From Eucommia ulmoides (Eukaryota > Streptophyta > Magnoliopsida > Garryales > Eucommiaceae), in assembly GCA_016647705.1 (NCBI GenBank), contig CM028326.1:16617901-16681900 (forward strand): DNA of 64,000 bases. Reading direction: 5' to 3'. Positions within the stretch are counted from its first letter, which is position 1; every line of letters starts with the position of its first letter. The notes beneath the pieces are model-generated. The model saw nothing but the letters and a program-made list of their open reading frames with translations. It was not told where the DNA came from and made no database searches. This document shows positions 45,596-56,681 of the stretch, in pieces. A program made the position numbers and the translations under genes.

Positions 45596-46592
45596 TGTTG
45601 AAACAAATGAATTTTAATTTAATTTTTTGAATAGAAAGTGCCAAATGTGTATAAATGATTTTTTCCTCAAAACCTTTTGTCCCACATTGGTTGGGAGAGG
45701 AAAAATTAAAGTGGATATCTAGGGGTATGTGAGACACTTGGGATGTGCCCCAAGGGGTACCCACATTTTGTGGAGGGGAGAGGAGTTACATCCCTATCGG
45801 TTTACCACACACGCGCGCGCGCCACCGCCGCCGTCCGTCCGGCCGAGTCGCGTCGCGTCGCGCGTGTGATGAGGTGGCACTTATTTACTTTTTAGAAAAA
45901 AAAATAATTTTAATAAAAATAAAAAACAGTTTAATTTTAAAAAAAAAAAAAAAAAACTGTCAGAAAAAATTGAAACCGTTTGAATAAAAAAAAAAAAACG
46001 TTTTAACGTTTTTTTTAAAAACTTCAAACGTTTTTTTTTTTCTTTTATTAAGTTTCGGTTTCAAATTTTTTATCAAACGGTTTGATTGAATTTTTTTTCC
46101 TATAAATACCTGATTGGTTTCCTCAATTTTTCAGAGAAAAAAAAATTCAGAACACTGTTTCTGTTCCGGTTTCATTTCTGTTCCTAATCTACTGTTTCTG
46201 TTCCTGATCTGCTGTTTCTGTTTCTGTTCCGGATTTTTTTTTTCTGTTTCTGCTTCTGTTTTCGTTTCTGTTCCGAAACAATTTTTGGTTTGATCTTCGG
46301 AATTGTTCCGATTTGTTCCGGTACTGTTTTGTCAGTCCGATTTTGGTTTCCGAGCAGTTTGTTCGTTTTGCGAACAGTATGTGGGGGTGTTTGGTATTCG
46401 GGACTTCTACAGTGCAAAGAACGTCCTAGACAGAGAAGAATTCTGGGCTGTTTTATCCTGGGGACGACGGGGCTGATACACTGCTTGCACGTTCTTGGGC
46501 AGAGCCGCGAAACGTCTTAAAGAGAGTGACCTAGTCCGCGACTCATCCCAAGAAATTTTGGTAAACTCGTTCTTTATTTATTTTCTGCAACA
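45596..46592 (+). repeat. 5' LTR of the copia element
   Basis: Contains a GC-rich block rich in CGCG and CCGCCG (45815-45870), long A and T runs, and a TATAAATACC promoter box at 46101. Minus-strand short ORFs here recur in both LTRs and are shadows. Confidence 0.93.
46101..46107 (+). promoter_or_regulatory. TATA box in the copia 5' LTR
   Basis: TATAAAT, with the same box at 51571 in the 3' LTR. It lies about 490 bp before the LTR end. An inverted pair (AAACCGTTTGA near 45974 and TCAAACGGTTT near 46073) stands just upstream. Confidence 0.65.
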
Positions 46593-46622
46593 ACAATTTT
46601 AAGACGTTCAATATCTGCAAAG

Positions 46623-47140
46623 ATGTCTACTGTTCACGATTTTAAACAAGTAACTGTTGATCTCAACAAACCCTTTCGTTTCGAAGGGTTTCATTTTAAA
46701 AGGTGGAGACAGAAAATGTTATTTTTTCTTACTATCGCAAAAGTAGCATATGTCTGTACGACCGAAAAACCACAATTACCTCAAGTTCCTACAGACGCTC
46801 AGATTCAAGAAGTTAAGTCTTGGGAGGAAAATGATTTCCGTTGTAAGAATTTTATTCTTAATGGTATGTCTGATGATCTGTATGATTATTACTGCACTAA
46901 CAAAACTGCGAAGGAAGTTTGGGATGCTCTTTCGAAGAAATACGACACTGAAGAGGCTGGAAGTAAAAAATATGCTGTTAGTCGGTATCTGAAATACCAA
47001 ATGACCGACGACAAATCAGTGGAGGTTCAGTCTCATGAACTTCAGAAAATCGCTCATAAAATAATTGCTGAAGGTATGTCCCTTGATGAACAATTTCAAG
47101 TTGCTGTTTTAATTGACAAATTACCCCCCCTCTTGGAAAG
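46623..47140 (+). CDS. Gag, N-terminal part, of the copia element
   Basis: Begins MSTVHDFKQ only 30 bp after the LTR. The UBN2-type copia gag fold is recognised from RFEGFHFKRWRQKM, NGMSDDLYDYYC, AKEVWDALSKKYDTEE and SVEVQSHELQKI. The reading frame shifts at a run of seven C (47124-47130) in the codons that follow IDKL. The downstream frame continues with the expected SWKDFKNTL block, so the run most likely has one base too many. It may be a true mutation, a slippage site or an assembly error. Gag forms the virus-like particle. Confidence 0.88.
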
Positions 47141-49338
47141 ATTTTAAGAATACTCTAAGGCATAAAACTAAAGAGTTTTCTTTAGAAAGTTTGATCACTC
47201 GTCTTCGGATTGAGGAGGAGGCCCGAAAACAAGATCAGAAAGATGAAGTGCTTGTTGTTTCTAACAACGCTCACAAGAAATCATCTTACGCAATTCTGAA
47301 ACCTAAAGGGAAAAATATGAAAAATCAAAATCAGAATCGCAACCACAATAACCAGAACAGAAATGTGCATCAAAATCAGAATAGAAACAAACTCCCTTCA
47401 AGAAATAATTCTGAACAGTTTACTTGCTATAACTGTGGGAAGGCGGGCCATTTGGCTCGGAACTGCCGGCAAAGACGTCGTCCTGTTCCACAGGCGAATC
47501 TTACCGAGGACCAACTTATAGCTATGATTTCTGAAATCAATATAGTTGGTGGATCCGAAGGGTGGTGGGTAGACACTGGTGCTTCACGCCATGTCTGCTA
47601 TGATCGAACCATGTTCAAATCTTATTCTGAAAGTGAAGACAAGAAAGTGTTGCTGGGTGATTCCCACTCCACTATTGTTGCCGGTTCTGGTGAAGTGGAA
47701 TTAAAGTTTACCTGTGGAAAGACAGTCATCCTTAAAGATGTTCTGCATACTCCAGAGATGAGAAAGAATTTGGTTTCGGGCTATCTTCTAAACAAGGCGG
47801 GATTCACTCAAACTATTGGGGCTGATTTGTACACCCTAACCAAAAATAATATTTTTGTTGGGAAAGGATATGCAACTGATGGAATGTTCAAACTAAATGT
47901 TGAAATTAATAAAATTTCTTCTTCTGCTTACATGTTGTGTTCTTTTAATATTTGGCATGCTAGACTTTGTCATGTTAACAAACGCATTATTAAAAACTTA
48001 AGTAACTTAGAACTAATTCCTAAATTATCTTTGAATGATTTTGAAAAATGTGAATTTTGTAGTCAAGCTAAAATTACTAAAACCCCTCATAAATCAGTAA
48101 TTAGAGAATCTGAATATCTTGACTTAATACATTCAGATATTTGTGAATTTGATGGAGTCTTGACTAGGAATGGTAAACGGTATTTTATTACATTCATAGA
48201 TGATTGTTCTAATTTTACTTATGTTTATCTCATGAAAAATAAAAGTGAAGCTTTTGAAATGTTTAAGAATTTTGTAACTGAGATTGAAAATCAATGCAAT
48301 AAGAAAATTAAGAGATTACGTAGTGATAAAGGAACAGAATATGATTCCGATATTTTTATTGATTTTTATAAATCTCATGGGATTATTCATGAAAAAACTG
48401 CACCGTATTCTCTTGAAATGAATGGTAAGGCTGAAAGGAAAAATAGAACTTTTGTTGAATCAGTAGTTGCTATTTTACTTAACTCCGGTGCAGCTTCTCA
48501 CTGGTGGGGTGAAATTTTATTAACGGTTTGCTACGTACTTAATAGAGTTCCCAAATCGAAAAGTAAAATTTCACCTTATGAAGTTTTCAAAAATAAGAAA
48601 CCAAATTTGTCTTATTTTAAAACTTGGGGTTGTTTGGCATATGTTCGAATCCCTGACTCCAAAAGAAGAAAACTTGCCAGTAGAGCTTATGAATGTGTTT
48701 TTATTGGTTATGCGGTAAATAGCAAAGCATATAGATTTTATGATTTGAAAGATAAAGTTATCATTGAATCAAATGATGCTGATTTTTATGAAGATAAATT
48801 TCCTTTCAAATTGAAGAATAGTGGGGGCTCGACTTCTAGTAATGAACCTATCATTAGGATTAATGAATCTAATAAGGAATTAGATATTGAACCTAGAAGG
48901 AGTAAACGACCTCGTATAGCTAAAGACTTTGGTTCGGATTTCTATGCATATACCTTAGAGGAGGATCCACTTACCCTCCAAGATGCATTATCCTCTATAG
49001 ATGCCAGTTTATGGCAAGAGGCTATAGATGATGAGTTAGACTCTCTCGAGTCAAATAGAACTTGGCATTTGGTAGATTTACCTCCTGGTTGTAAAACAAT
49101 AGGATGTAAATGGATTCTTAAAAAGAAATTGAATCCGGATGGAACCATTGATAAATACAAGGCTCGTCTTGTAGCCAAAGGGTTTAGACAAAGAGAGAAT
49201 GTAGATTTCTTTGATACTTTCTCACCTGTCTCTAGAATTACATCTATTCGTGTACTTTTATCTCTTGCTGCAATTCATGATCTTATAGTGCATCAAATGG
49301 ATGTTAAAACTGCTTTTTTAAATGGTGAATTAGAATAA
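47113..49338 (+). CDS. Copia polyprotein part 1: gag C-terminus, protease, integrase, RT start (ends in a premature stop)
   Basis: An Asn/Gln-rich basic stretch is followed by a zinc knuckle CYNCGKAGHLARNC (residues 105-118). The protease active site WWVDTGASRHVC is at about 151-162. The integrase zinc region has WHARLCHVNKR and CEFCSQAK. The core has HSDICEF, RSDKGTEYDS and MNGKAERKNRT, supplying the catalytic D, D and E. RT begins at WQEAIDDELDSLE, with CKWILKKKLNPDGT, YKARLVAKGF and VHQMDVKTAFLNGELE. It stops at TAA (49336-49338), where a Glu codon is normal. The given start is the first ATG in the shifted frame, not a real initiation site. Confidence 0.92.
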   Translation: MTNYPPSWKDFKNTLRHKTKEFSLESLITRLRIEEEARKQDQKDEVLVVSNNAHKKSSYAILKPKGKNMKNQNQNRNHNNQNRNVHQNQNRNKLPSRNNSEQFTCYNCGKAGHLARNCRQRRRPVPQANLTEDQLIAMISEINIVGGSEGWWVDTGASRHVCYDRTMFKSYSESEDKKVLLGDSHSTIVAGSGEVELKFTCGKTVILKDVLHTPEMRKNLVSGYLLNKAGFTQTIGADLYTLTKNNIFVGKGYATDGMFKLNVEINKISSSAYMLCSFNIWHARLCHVNKRIIKNLSNLELIPKLSLNDFEKCEFCSQAKITKTPHKSVIRESEYLDLIHSDICEFDGVLTRNGKRYFITFIDDCSNFTYVYLMKNKSEAFEMFKNFVTEIENQCNKKIKRLRSDKGTEYDSDIFIDFYKSHGIIHEKTAPYSLEMNGKAERKNRTFVESVVAILLNSGAASHWWGEILLTVCYVLNRVPKSKSKISPYEVFKNKKPNLSYFKTWGCLAYVRIPDSKRRKLASRAYECVFIGYAVNSKAYRFYDLKDKVIIESNDADFYEDKFPFKLKNSGGSTSSNEPIIRINESNKELDIEPRRSKRPRIAKDFGSDFYAYTLEEDPLTLQDALSSIDASLWQEAIDDELDSLESNRTWHLVDLPPGCKTIGCKWILKKKLNPDGTIDKYKARLVAKGFRQRENVDFFDTFSPVSRITSIRVLLSLAAIHDLIVHQMDVKTAFLNGELE

Positions 49339-50505
49339 GAGATTTATATGGACCAACCTGAAGGATTTATTATTCCTGGTCTAGAAAACAAAGTATGCAA
49401 ATTAGATAAATCTCTTTATGGTTTGAAACAAGCACCTAAGCAATGGCATGAGAAATTTGATAATCTAGTCATTTCACATGGTTTTAAAGTAAATGAAAGT
49501 GACAAATGCATTTACTATAAATCTGAAAATAATGTTTGCACCATTATATGTATTTATGTGGATGACTTGCTAATTTTTGGTTCCAATATTCATGTTGTGA
49601 ATAATGTAAAATTCATGCTATGTGCTAATTTCGATATGAAAGATCTTGGTGAAGCAAGTGTAATCCTTGGTATTAAAATAACTAGGTCTAAACATGGAAT
49701 TTCTTTGGACCAATCTCATTATATAGAGAAGATTCTAAAGAAATACAATTATTTTGATTGTAAACCAGCATGTACTCCTTATGACCCTAGTGTGAAGTTG
49801 TTCAAGAACACCGGTGACGGTGTTAGACAAACTGAGTATGCGAGCATCATTGGCAGTCTCCGATATGCCACTGACTGCACTAGGCCCGACATAGCGTATG
49901 CTGTGGGATTACTATGCAGGTTTACAAGTAGACCTAGTATTGAGCATTGGCATGCTATTGAGAGGATTATGAGATATCTAAAGAGAACTATGAACCTTAG
50001 ATTACATTATCAGAAGTTTCCCGCTGTTCTGGAAGGATATAGTGATGCTGATTGGAATACCCTTTCAGATGACTCCAAGGCAACGAGCGGCTATATATTT
50101 AGTATAGCTGGTGGAGCTGTTTCTTGGAAGTCTAAGAAACAGACTATTTTGGCTCAATCTACCATGGAGTCTGAGATGATTGCACTAGCTTCGGCTAGCG
50201 AGGAAGCAGGGTGGTTAAGGAGCCTGCTTTCTGATACCCCTTTATGGGAGAGACCGATTCCAGCTGTCTTGATCCATTGTGATAGTACCGCGGCTATTGC
50301 AAAGATTCAAAACCGTTATTATAACGGAAAAAAGCGACAAATACGTCGCAAACACAGCACCATTAGAGAGTATATCTCTACAGGGGCTGTGAGAGTGGAT
50401 CATGTACGGTCTGATGATAACTTAGCCGATCCTTTGACGAAAGGATTAGCTCGAGAAAAGGTTTACAAAACCTCGAAAGGAATGGGACTCAAGCCCATAG
50501 ATTGA
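49339..50505 (+). CDS. Copia polyprotein part 2: rest of RT and RNase H
   Basis: Continues in the same frame as part 1 after the premature stop. RT has [22 protein letters not shown] and the catalytic YVDDLLIFG. RNase H has [33 protein letters not shown] and HCDSTAAIA. It ends with the usual [12 protein letters not shown] block. All key residues are kept. If the stop and the C-run change were absent, the whole polyprotein would be open, so the copy is recent. Confidence 0.92.
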   Translation, partial: EIYMDQPEGFIIPGLENKVCKLDKSLYGLKQAPKQWHEKFDNLVISHGFKVNESDKCIYYKSENNVCTIICIYVDDLLIFGSNIHVVNNVKFMLCANFDMKDLGEASVILGIKITRSKHGISLDQSHYIEKILKKYNYFDCKPACTPYDPSVKLFKNTGDGVRQTEYASIIGSLRYATDCTRPDIAYAVGLLCRFTSRPSIEHWHAIERIMRYLKRTMNLRLHYQKFPAVLEGYSDADWNTLSDDSKATSGYIFSIAGGAVSWKSKKQTILAQSTMESEMIALASASEEAGWLRSLLSDTPLWERPIPAVLIHCDSTAAIAKIQNRYYNGKKRQIRRKHSTIREYISTGAVRVDHVRSDDNLADPLTKGLAREKVYKTSKGMGLKPID

Positions 50506-51059
50506 CGAGTCACTTGTGAGGGAAACCCAACCTATAGACTGGAGATCCCAAGAAATAGGTTCAAAGGGTAATAACAACTCATGAAGTGATATGAGAAAAA
50601 TCATGCTATAAAATTGAGTTCTATTTCATAAATGTGTTGTTTGAAGCATGATATCTTGAAGCGATAGAAGGTTGAGTTTTTATTAACTCTTAATGAGATC
50701 TATACTCTATATTTGAGTGGAGTACCTAGCTACAAGAGTACTCTTGATAGATTCACCTATGTGAATGTGGAAGTGTGGCCGCTTCCTATGGAATTTTGGG
50801 CAAAATTCTCTAGAGCATTCACTATACTGGGATACACGTGCATGGCCGTAAAGCACGGGCTTTTGGACTACACCCTGATAGGGTTGTGTGTGTGATGTTG
50901 TTAGAGATAGAGTTCAAAACTACGAGTTACTCTAGTATAATCTAAAGCATCTTCACTATGTAAAGGTTCAAGTCGATAGACACCTTTTCTTATGCACAAT
51001 CTTATATTGAATTATACTGCTCGATGAAAAAATTGTTTTTAAAAATTCAAGTGGGGGAT
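50506..51059 (+). other. 3' untranslated region and polypurine tract of the copia element
   Basis: No open frame of note. It ends in AGTGGGGGATT just before the LTR. Confidence 0.7.
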
Positions 51060-52063
51060 TGTTGAAACAAATGAATTTTAATTTAATTTTTTGAATAGAA
51101 AGTGTCAAATGTGTATAAATGGTTTTTTCCTCAAAACCTTTTGTCCCACATTGGTTGGGAGATGAAAAATTAAAGTGGATATCTAGGGGTATGTGAGACA
51201 CTTGGGGTGTGCCCCAAGAGGTACCCACATTTTGTGGAGGGGAGAGGAGTTACATCCCTATCGGTTTACCACACACGCGCGCGCCGCCGCCGCCGTCCGT
51301 CCGGCCGAGTCGCGTCGCGTCGCGCGTGTGATGAGGTGGCACTTATTTACTTTTTAGAAAAAAAAATTATTTAAATAATTTTAATAAAAATAAAAAACAG
51401 TTTAATTTAAAAAAAAAAAAAAAAAAACTGTCAGAAAAAATTGAAACCGTTTGAATAAAAAAAAAAAAACGTTTTAACGTTTTTTTTAAAAACTTCAAAC
51501 GTTTTTTTTTTCTTTTATTAAGTTTCGGTTTCAAATTTTTTATCAAACGGTTTGATTGAATTTTTTTTCCTATAAATACCTGATTGGTTTCCTCAATTTT
51601 TCAGAGAAAAAAAAAATTCAGAACACTGTTTCTGTTCCGGTTTCATTTCTGTTCCTAATCTACTGTTTCTGTTCCTGATCTGCTGTTTCTGTTTCTGTTC
51701 CGGATTTTTTTTTTCTGTTTCTGCTTCTGTTTTCGTTTCTGTTCCGAAACAATTTTTGGTTTGATCTTCGGAATTGTTCCGATTTGTTCCGGTACTGTTT
51801 TGTCAGTCCGATTTTGGTTTCCGAGCAGTTTGTTCGTTTTGCGAACAGTGTATGGGGGTATTTGGTATTCGGGACTTCTACAGTGCAAAGAACGTCCTAG
51901 ACAGAGGAGAATTCTGGGCTGTTTTATCCTGGGGACGACGGGGCTGATACACTGCTTGCACGTTCTTGGGCAGAGCCGCGAAACGTCTTAAAGAGAGCGA
52001 CCTAGTCCGCGACTCATCCCAAGAAATTTTGGTAAACTCGTTCTTTACTTATTTTCTGCAACA
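51060..52063 (+). repeat. 3' LTR of the copia element
   Basis: Matches 45596-46592 with a few substitutions and an extra AATTATTTA-type indel near 51366. The GC-rich block recurs at 51275-51331. Confidence 0.93.
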
Positions 52064-52137
52064 ACCAAAAATCTAGATCTGGAAATGCATTTTTTTTTTT
52101 CCACCGCACCCTAAACGTGTGGAAGCTGCTGCGATCC

Positions 52138-52245
52138 ATGAAAAGAAAATTTGCACTCTGGATCTGTTCATCAACAGTTCTTACAGTGCTAGTGCTACTA
52201 TCCTCGTATTTCATATTCTCCTTCGTCACAAAAACTAGGGTTTGA
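52138..52245 (+). CDS. Short ORF with a hydrophobic segment (35 aa), unidentified
   Basis: Encodes MKRKFALWICSSTVLTVLVL and a further hydrophobic stretch, so a basic start and one membrane or signal-anchor segment. It ends 33 bp before the cystatin start and in a different frame. It could be a first exon of another gene, an upstream ORF or chance. Confidence 0.25.
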   Translation: MKRKFALWICSSTVLTVLVLLSSYFIFSFVTKTRV

Positions 52246-52277
52246 GCAACCAATTAGAAGAGGATTGTCTGATTCCA

Positions 52278-52568
52278 ATGGCAACTCTGGGTGGACTGAG
52301 AGATTTCGGCTCGTTGTCCCAGAACAAAGCCAAGGTCAATGCTCTCGGTCGTTTCTCTGTCGATGAACACGATAAAAAAGAGAATGGATTGCTTGAGTTT
52401 GCAAGGGTGATGAAGGAGCAAGAATAGGTGGTTGCTGGTACTATGCTTCATCTTACTGTTGAGGCCATTGATGCTGCAAAGAAGAAACTTTATGAAGCAA
52501 AGATCTAGGTAAAGTCATGGATGAACTTCCAAGAATTGAAGGACTTCATGCATGTTCAAGGAAGATGA
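52278..52568 (+). pseudogene. Phytocystatin (cysteine proteinase inhibitor) pseudogene with two nonsense codons
   Basis: Over 96 codons it follows the one-domain phytocystatin layout. The N-terminus MATLGGLRD carries the Gly region. The plant-specific helix motif is near-consensus (ALGRFSVDEHDKKEN), followed by LLEFARVMKEQE. VVAG is the end of the QxVxG protease-blocking loop, then LHLTVEAIDAAKKKLYEAKI and VKSWMNFQELKDF. A TAG at 52425-52427 stands where the loop Gln is expected. A TAG at 52506-52508 stands where the conserved Trp before VKPW-type sequence is expected. No frameshift is seen. Active relatives inhibit papain-like proteases in seeds and in defence. A recent loss is likely because the rest is well kept. 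Confidence 0.9.
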
Positions 52569-53569
52569 CGATCTGGACAGGGGACAAATGGAGAGTTTTT
52601 CACCTCTTAATTTTACAAATCTTAAAAAATGGAGAGAGAGGTGGGTAAAGAGAGGTCCGCTAGGAAAATAAGGGGAATGTTAGGGTCTCATGGTTATATG
52701 CCCAAGGTCATATTTGTCTATCTATTGTTTTTTTTTTTTTCAACTGTCAAAAATTAAAAAATAAGTTATTTGTGCAAATTGAATTAACAGACAATCTAAC
52801 TGGTTTTTAGTTTAATTTCTACATTAAATTTTAAATAAAGGTTAAACAATTTTTTTTTTATATATTATAAAATATATAAGTTTTATAAAATAATAATTTG
52901 ATTAAATAAAATAATATAATCTATGTGTAACTAAAAAATTAAATTATTTTCAAACATATTTATAACTTAATTACAATAATAATGTCTGATAAATATATAA
53001 TTAAAATTTATAACTATAAGTTTTATAAAATAATAATTTAATTAATTAAAATAATATAATCTATGTGTAATAAATATAAAAATTATTTTTTAAATTATTT
53101 TTCAAACATATATTCAACAATGGCACTTCACCAAGTTCGAGCTCTCGATATCTTATCCATTCATCAACCCCTTGCTCATGTCGACGTGATGAGACCTAAC
53201 AGATGTCGTCAGGATTGGTTAAATTACTTTGTAATACGTCACAAAACTTGAGAATGTGAATGCGCTTTGAAATTTTTTATTTTTTTAACAAGATCCTCTG
53301 TAAGATGAGTTGTTTACCTAATTTTTTTTTTTTTTTTTTAATCTTTTTTACTGAAAACTGATTATATTCAATTTATTTACCAAAATCTCATAAGCCGGGG
53401 TTCGTAACACCGGCTATTGAAAGTCGGGTGTAGGCACACGGATTTTGTCTTGCCCATGCATATTATTACCCATTCATGCCATTTTTAAAATAATAATAAT
53501 AAATAAATAAATAATTGTCACGTCAATTATTCACGAATTTCGAACATATCCAAATAAAAATAGAGGATC
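52569..53569. other. AT-rich region with a short local duplication
   Basis: A unit with AGTTTTATAAAATAATAATTT and AATATAATCTATGTGTAA is present twice (about 52870-52930 and 53015-53075). A 62-codon ORF at 53063-53251 has a plausible middle part (MALHQVRALDILSIHQPLAH) but no family I know. No other coding signal. Confidence 0.5.
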
Positions 53570-55839
53570 GATTCGATGTTTCAAAAATTAATTAGAGTTA
53601 AAAAATTTGCAATAGGAAATCTTATTCACTTTATGGAAAGTTTGAAATAATGAATTAAATCTCTAAAGTTTAAATTAATATTTCAAAAGTTCAATTATGT
53701 CAAAAAGGTTATCCCATTAGGATTTTTGAATCAACATCGTGCCTTTTCAAAGTTCGGGGGGCCTAATTAAAAATCTTGAGAAACTTTAAATCGGCATCCA
53801 GAAGGGATATATTTTAACTCAAATTTTCTTATTGAGTCTCTTCAATTGATTAATTATTGAAAAACTCAAATTAGAGCTCTAATTGAGGTTTTAAAACTTA
53901 AAAGAAAATTTCGGGGTCAAAATAAAATTTATAAAACTTATTTTGGTACTAAATTGATTAAATTGAGATAAATCTTGAAAAGTTTATCTTGTTTTATTTT
54001 GTCAATTCTAGTTTTCAAAGTTTAATTTGGAAAAAAAAAAAAAAAAAAAAAAAAACAAGTAAAATCGAAAATATTTAGAAATTTTCATTTTGACCCCATA
54101 GTTTGGGTATTTTGGAAATTCATGAAATTGGCGAACAGTTGAAAATAATTTTGATATCGATTGAACTTTAGATAATCCAATTGTGTTGTCATATAATCGA
54201 TTAGGGAAAATAATATCAAGAATAAAAGAGACAACAATATGAAGAATAAAAGAGATTAAAATGAAGAAAAAGAAAAGAAAAATAGGAAGGAAAGAATAGG
54301 ACAAGGGTGTTAGAAGTGAGTTGTTGGTAAATCTCTCTCTTCTCATGCAAACGGTATAGGGATCAACTCTTGCGAGTGCAATTTTGAGTTATCGTTCAAA
54401 CTTTAAGAAAATTATATAATAATATTAAAAAAAAATGTTGGGCGGTACCGCCCGGACCACCACTCCCGCGTGGACACCTGTCCAAGTCGGACAAGCGTCC
54501 ACGGGCTCCTGCAGGGACCCTGCCTAGCTTTTTCTCTCCATCAGCCCCCTCATCATGAATAACTGAAAAAAAAAAAAAAAAAATTTAAAATTATTCGGTG
54601 AGCCTTGAGGAGGTGTTTTTGGGGGGCCAAAGAAAGGGAGTGAGGGAGAGATTGAAAGAAATTAGTCATTTTGGAGTTTATATTGATTGAAAATTTTGGG
54701 AAGGAAAAGGAAAAAAAGAAAAAAAAAAAAAAAGAGCAAAGGTTTTTTTGTTTTGAAAATTTAGTTTGGTTTTGCTTATTTTGGTTGGTTTTTCTTTTTT
54801 TGGTTTTCATTTGGGTGTGGAGTTTTGGCCACCCAAAAAATAAAAAGGTATTTGACTTTTGCCGAAAGGAGGAAAACGAGAAGATGAAAAAGGGAGAAGA
54901 GCACTTCACCCCATGTAAGTTTTTCTACTTTCAATTATACTTGTTTTTTTTCTTATTTAGACCGCAGACTTAAAATTGAACAAAATTTAAAAAGACGTTT
55001 CACTAAAACACTTAAAAATTGATTTATTTTTTAGTATTTATTTTCCTGTAATGTGTCTTTCTACGTTTTTTATTTTCTGTATTTATTTTTCTGTTCCGCG
55101 TCATTCCGCACTTTTATTTTTGTATTTATTTTCTATTCCGTGTCTCTCCGCACTTTTATTTTGTTGTATTTATTTTTTTGTTCTGCGTCTTTCTGCACTT
55201 TAATTTTCCAGTTCTACACCTTTTGTGCTTTTATTTCTGTAATTTTATTTTACGCACTTTATTTATTGTTGTTATATTTCTGTGAATATTTACTTTGTCG
55301 TATAAGAAAACCGAAAAATAAATTGCTCGTTTTGGTTCTAAAAAAAAATTCAAAAAATCCAAAAAAATCAAAAATGAAAAACCCTTATCTTAAAATCTAA
55401 GAAAGGGGGAGATTACCATACCACCGTTTTGGATTTTTTAACCAGTGTGAAATTTTCCAATGTTGGGTTTAGGAAATCACTTCCTTGAGCCGGATTTTAA
55501 ACTTGGGATAAGTTGATAAAATGGAAGGAATAAAATTTTAATTCGCATTTCATATATATTTTTATTATAAAAATATGTAAAAATTATTTTTTCGTAAAAA
55601 TGAGTTTTCTAAAAAACATCAAATTATTTTGGTTTTTAAGAAGTGCACAAAAAAGGGAAAAGGAAATTTTTGTGAATAATAATAATAAAAAAAAATCATA
55701 TTTTCCAAAGGGGAGTATTTTTTAAGGGGATTCCAATTGATTTTCACATAAAAATGGGCTCTTTTTTTTAAAGCGTAACTTTTTTTAAAAAAAATATGTT
55801 TTCATTGTGTTTTCCAAATCAAATCAACTCCCTTATAAT

Positions 55840-56681
55840 TAGGGGTGTGCAAAATACCCGCAAGCCCGATCACCCAACCCAAACAAGCCCGATCCGATGA
55901 CAAAATGAGCAGAAACGGAGTGAATCGGCCCAAACTGTTCAAGCCCGAACTTATTGGGTCGGTGGTCGGATTAGCACCTTTCGGATCGGACTACACCCGA
56001 TCCAATCTGCAAGCCAAAACGATGTCGTTTCATCAATTATGTATATATATATATATAACCTATGCCAATGAAACCCTAGCCACATCCCTCAGTTCTCTTC
56101 TTCTATTCAACATCGTAGTGCAAAGCTTTTCTTCTCAAGCTCTCACGGAATCTTACTTCATGCCTTCACCTCGTTAGTTGCTTCATCATTTCAGATCGAA
56201 GACAACGGTGCTTCAAAATCGACGCCGCTTCCAAATCGGCGACGACGGTGATGCTTCCCAGATCGACAACAACAACGATGCACCCTAAATCTGCCATATT
56301 GACGCTTCTTCCATATGTCTGCGATGATGGTATGTCTGTTTATTGTTTTTCAATCTCCTTTTTTTGTTTTAATTCGTTTGGTTTTTGATCGACGCTTCTT
56401 CCATCTGTGTATTTTTAATTGCGTTGTGATCGATTTTGATCTTCCAAATCGACGACGATGATTCGAAGCTTGTGTATGTTTTCGATTTCATTTGTTGTTG
56501 ATTTCGTTTCCTTTATTTGTAATTGCATCAAAGTTCGACCCGACCAAAATATCGTCCGATCCAATTTGGTCGGGGATTCAACCAACCTCGATCTGAAGTT
56601 TTCAGAATCGGTATTTTTTTGGGTACCCCGAATATTTCGAATCTGTCAATAACGATCCGATCCGACCCGTGCACACCCTTA
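55840..56681. mobile_element. Non-autonomous hAT element with 8-bp target duplication
   Basis: Termini TAGGGGTGTGCA and TGCACACCCTTA are inverted copies with one mismatch. The 8-bp duplication CTTATAAT lies at 55832-55839 and 56682-56689. Length is 842 bp with no transposase. Inside are GATCCGAT/ATCGGATC words near both ends. A middle part (about 56035-56160) looks like a plant promoter and 5' UTR, with a TATATATA box and AAACCCTAG. Confidence 0.88.

Larger units (their letters stand above)
45596..52063 (+). mobile_element. Ty1/copia LTR retrotransposon, recent, nearly intact
   Basis: LTRs of 997 bp (45596-46592) and 1004 bp (51060-52063) share TGTTG/CAACA termini and differ by only a few percent. 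Coding order gag, protease, integrase, RT, RNase H identifies copia. Coding is interrupted by one extra base near 47124-47130 and one stop at 49336-49338. The polypurine tract AGTGGGGGATT precedes the 3' LTR. The flanks share CAAAAA (45590-45595 and 52066-52071), which would be a target duplication if the LTR ends two bases beyond CAACA. The clade is not assigned. Confidence 0.93.

Noticed and set aside
46184..46520. ORFs on both strands that also appear at 51655-51991
   Set aside because: Present in both LTRs of the copia element. The repetition is explained by LTR identity, and no domain is seen.
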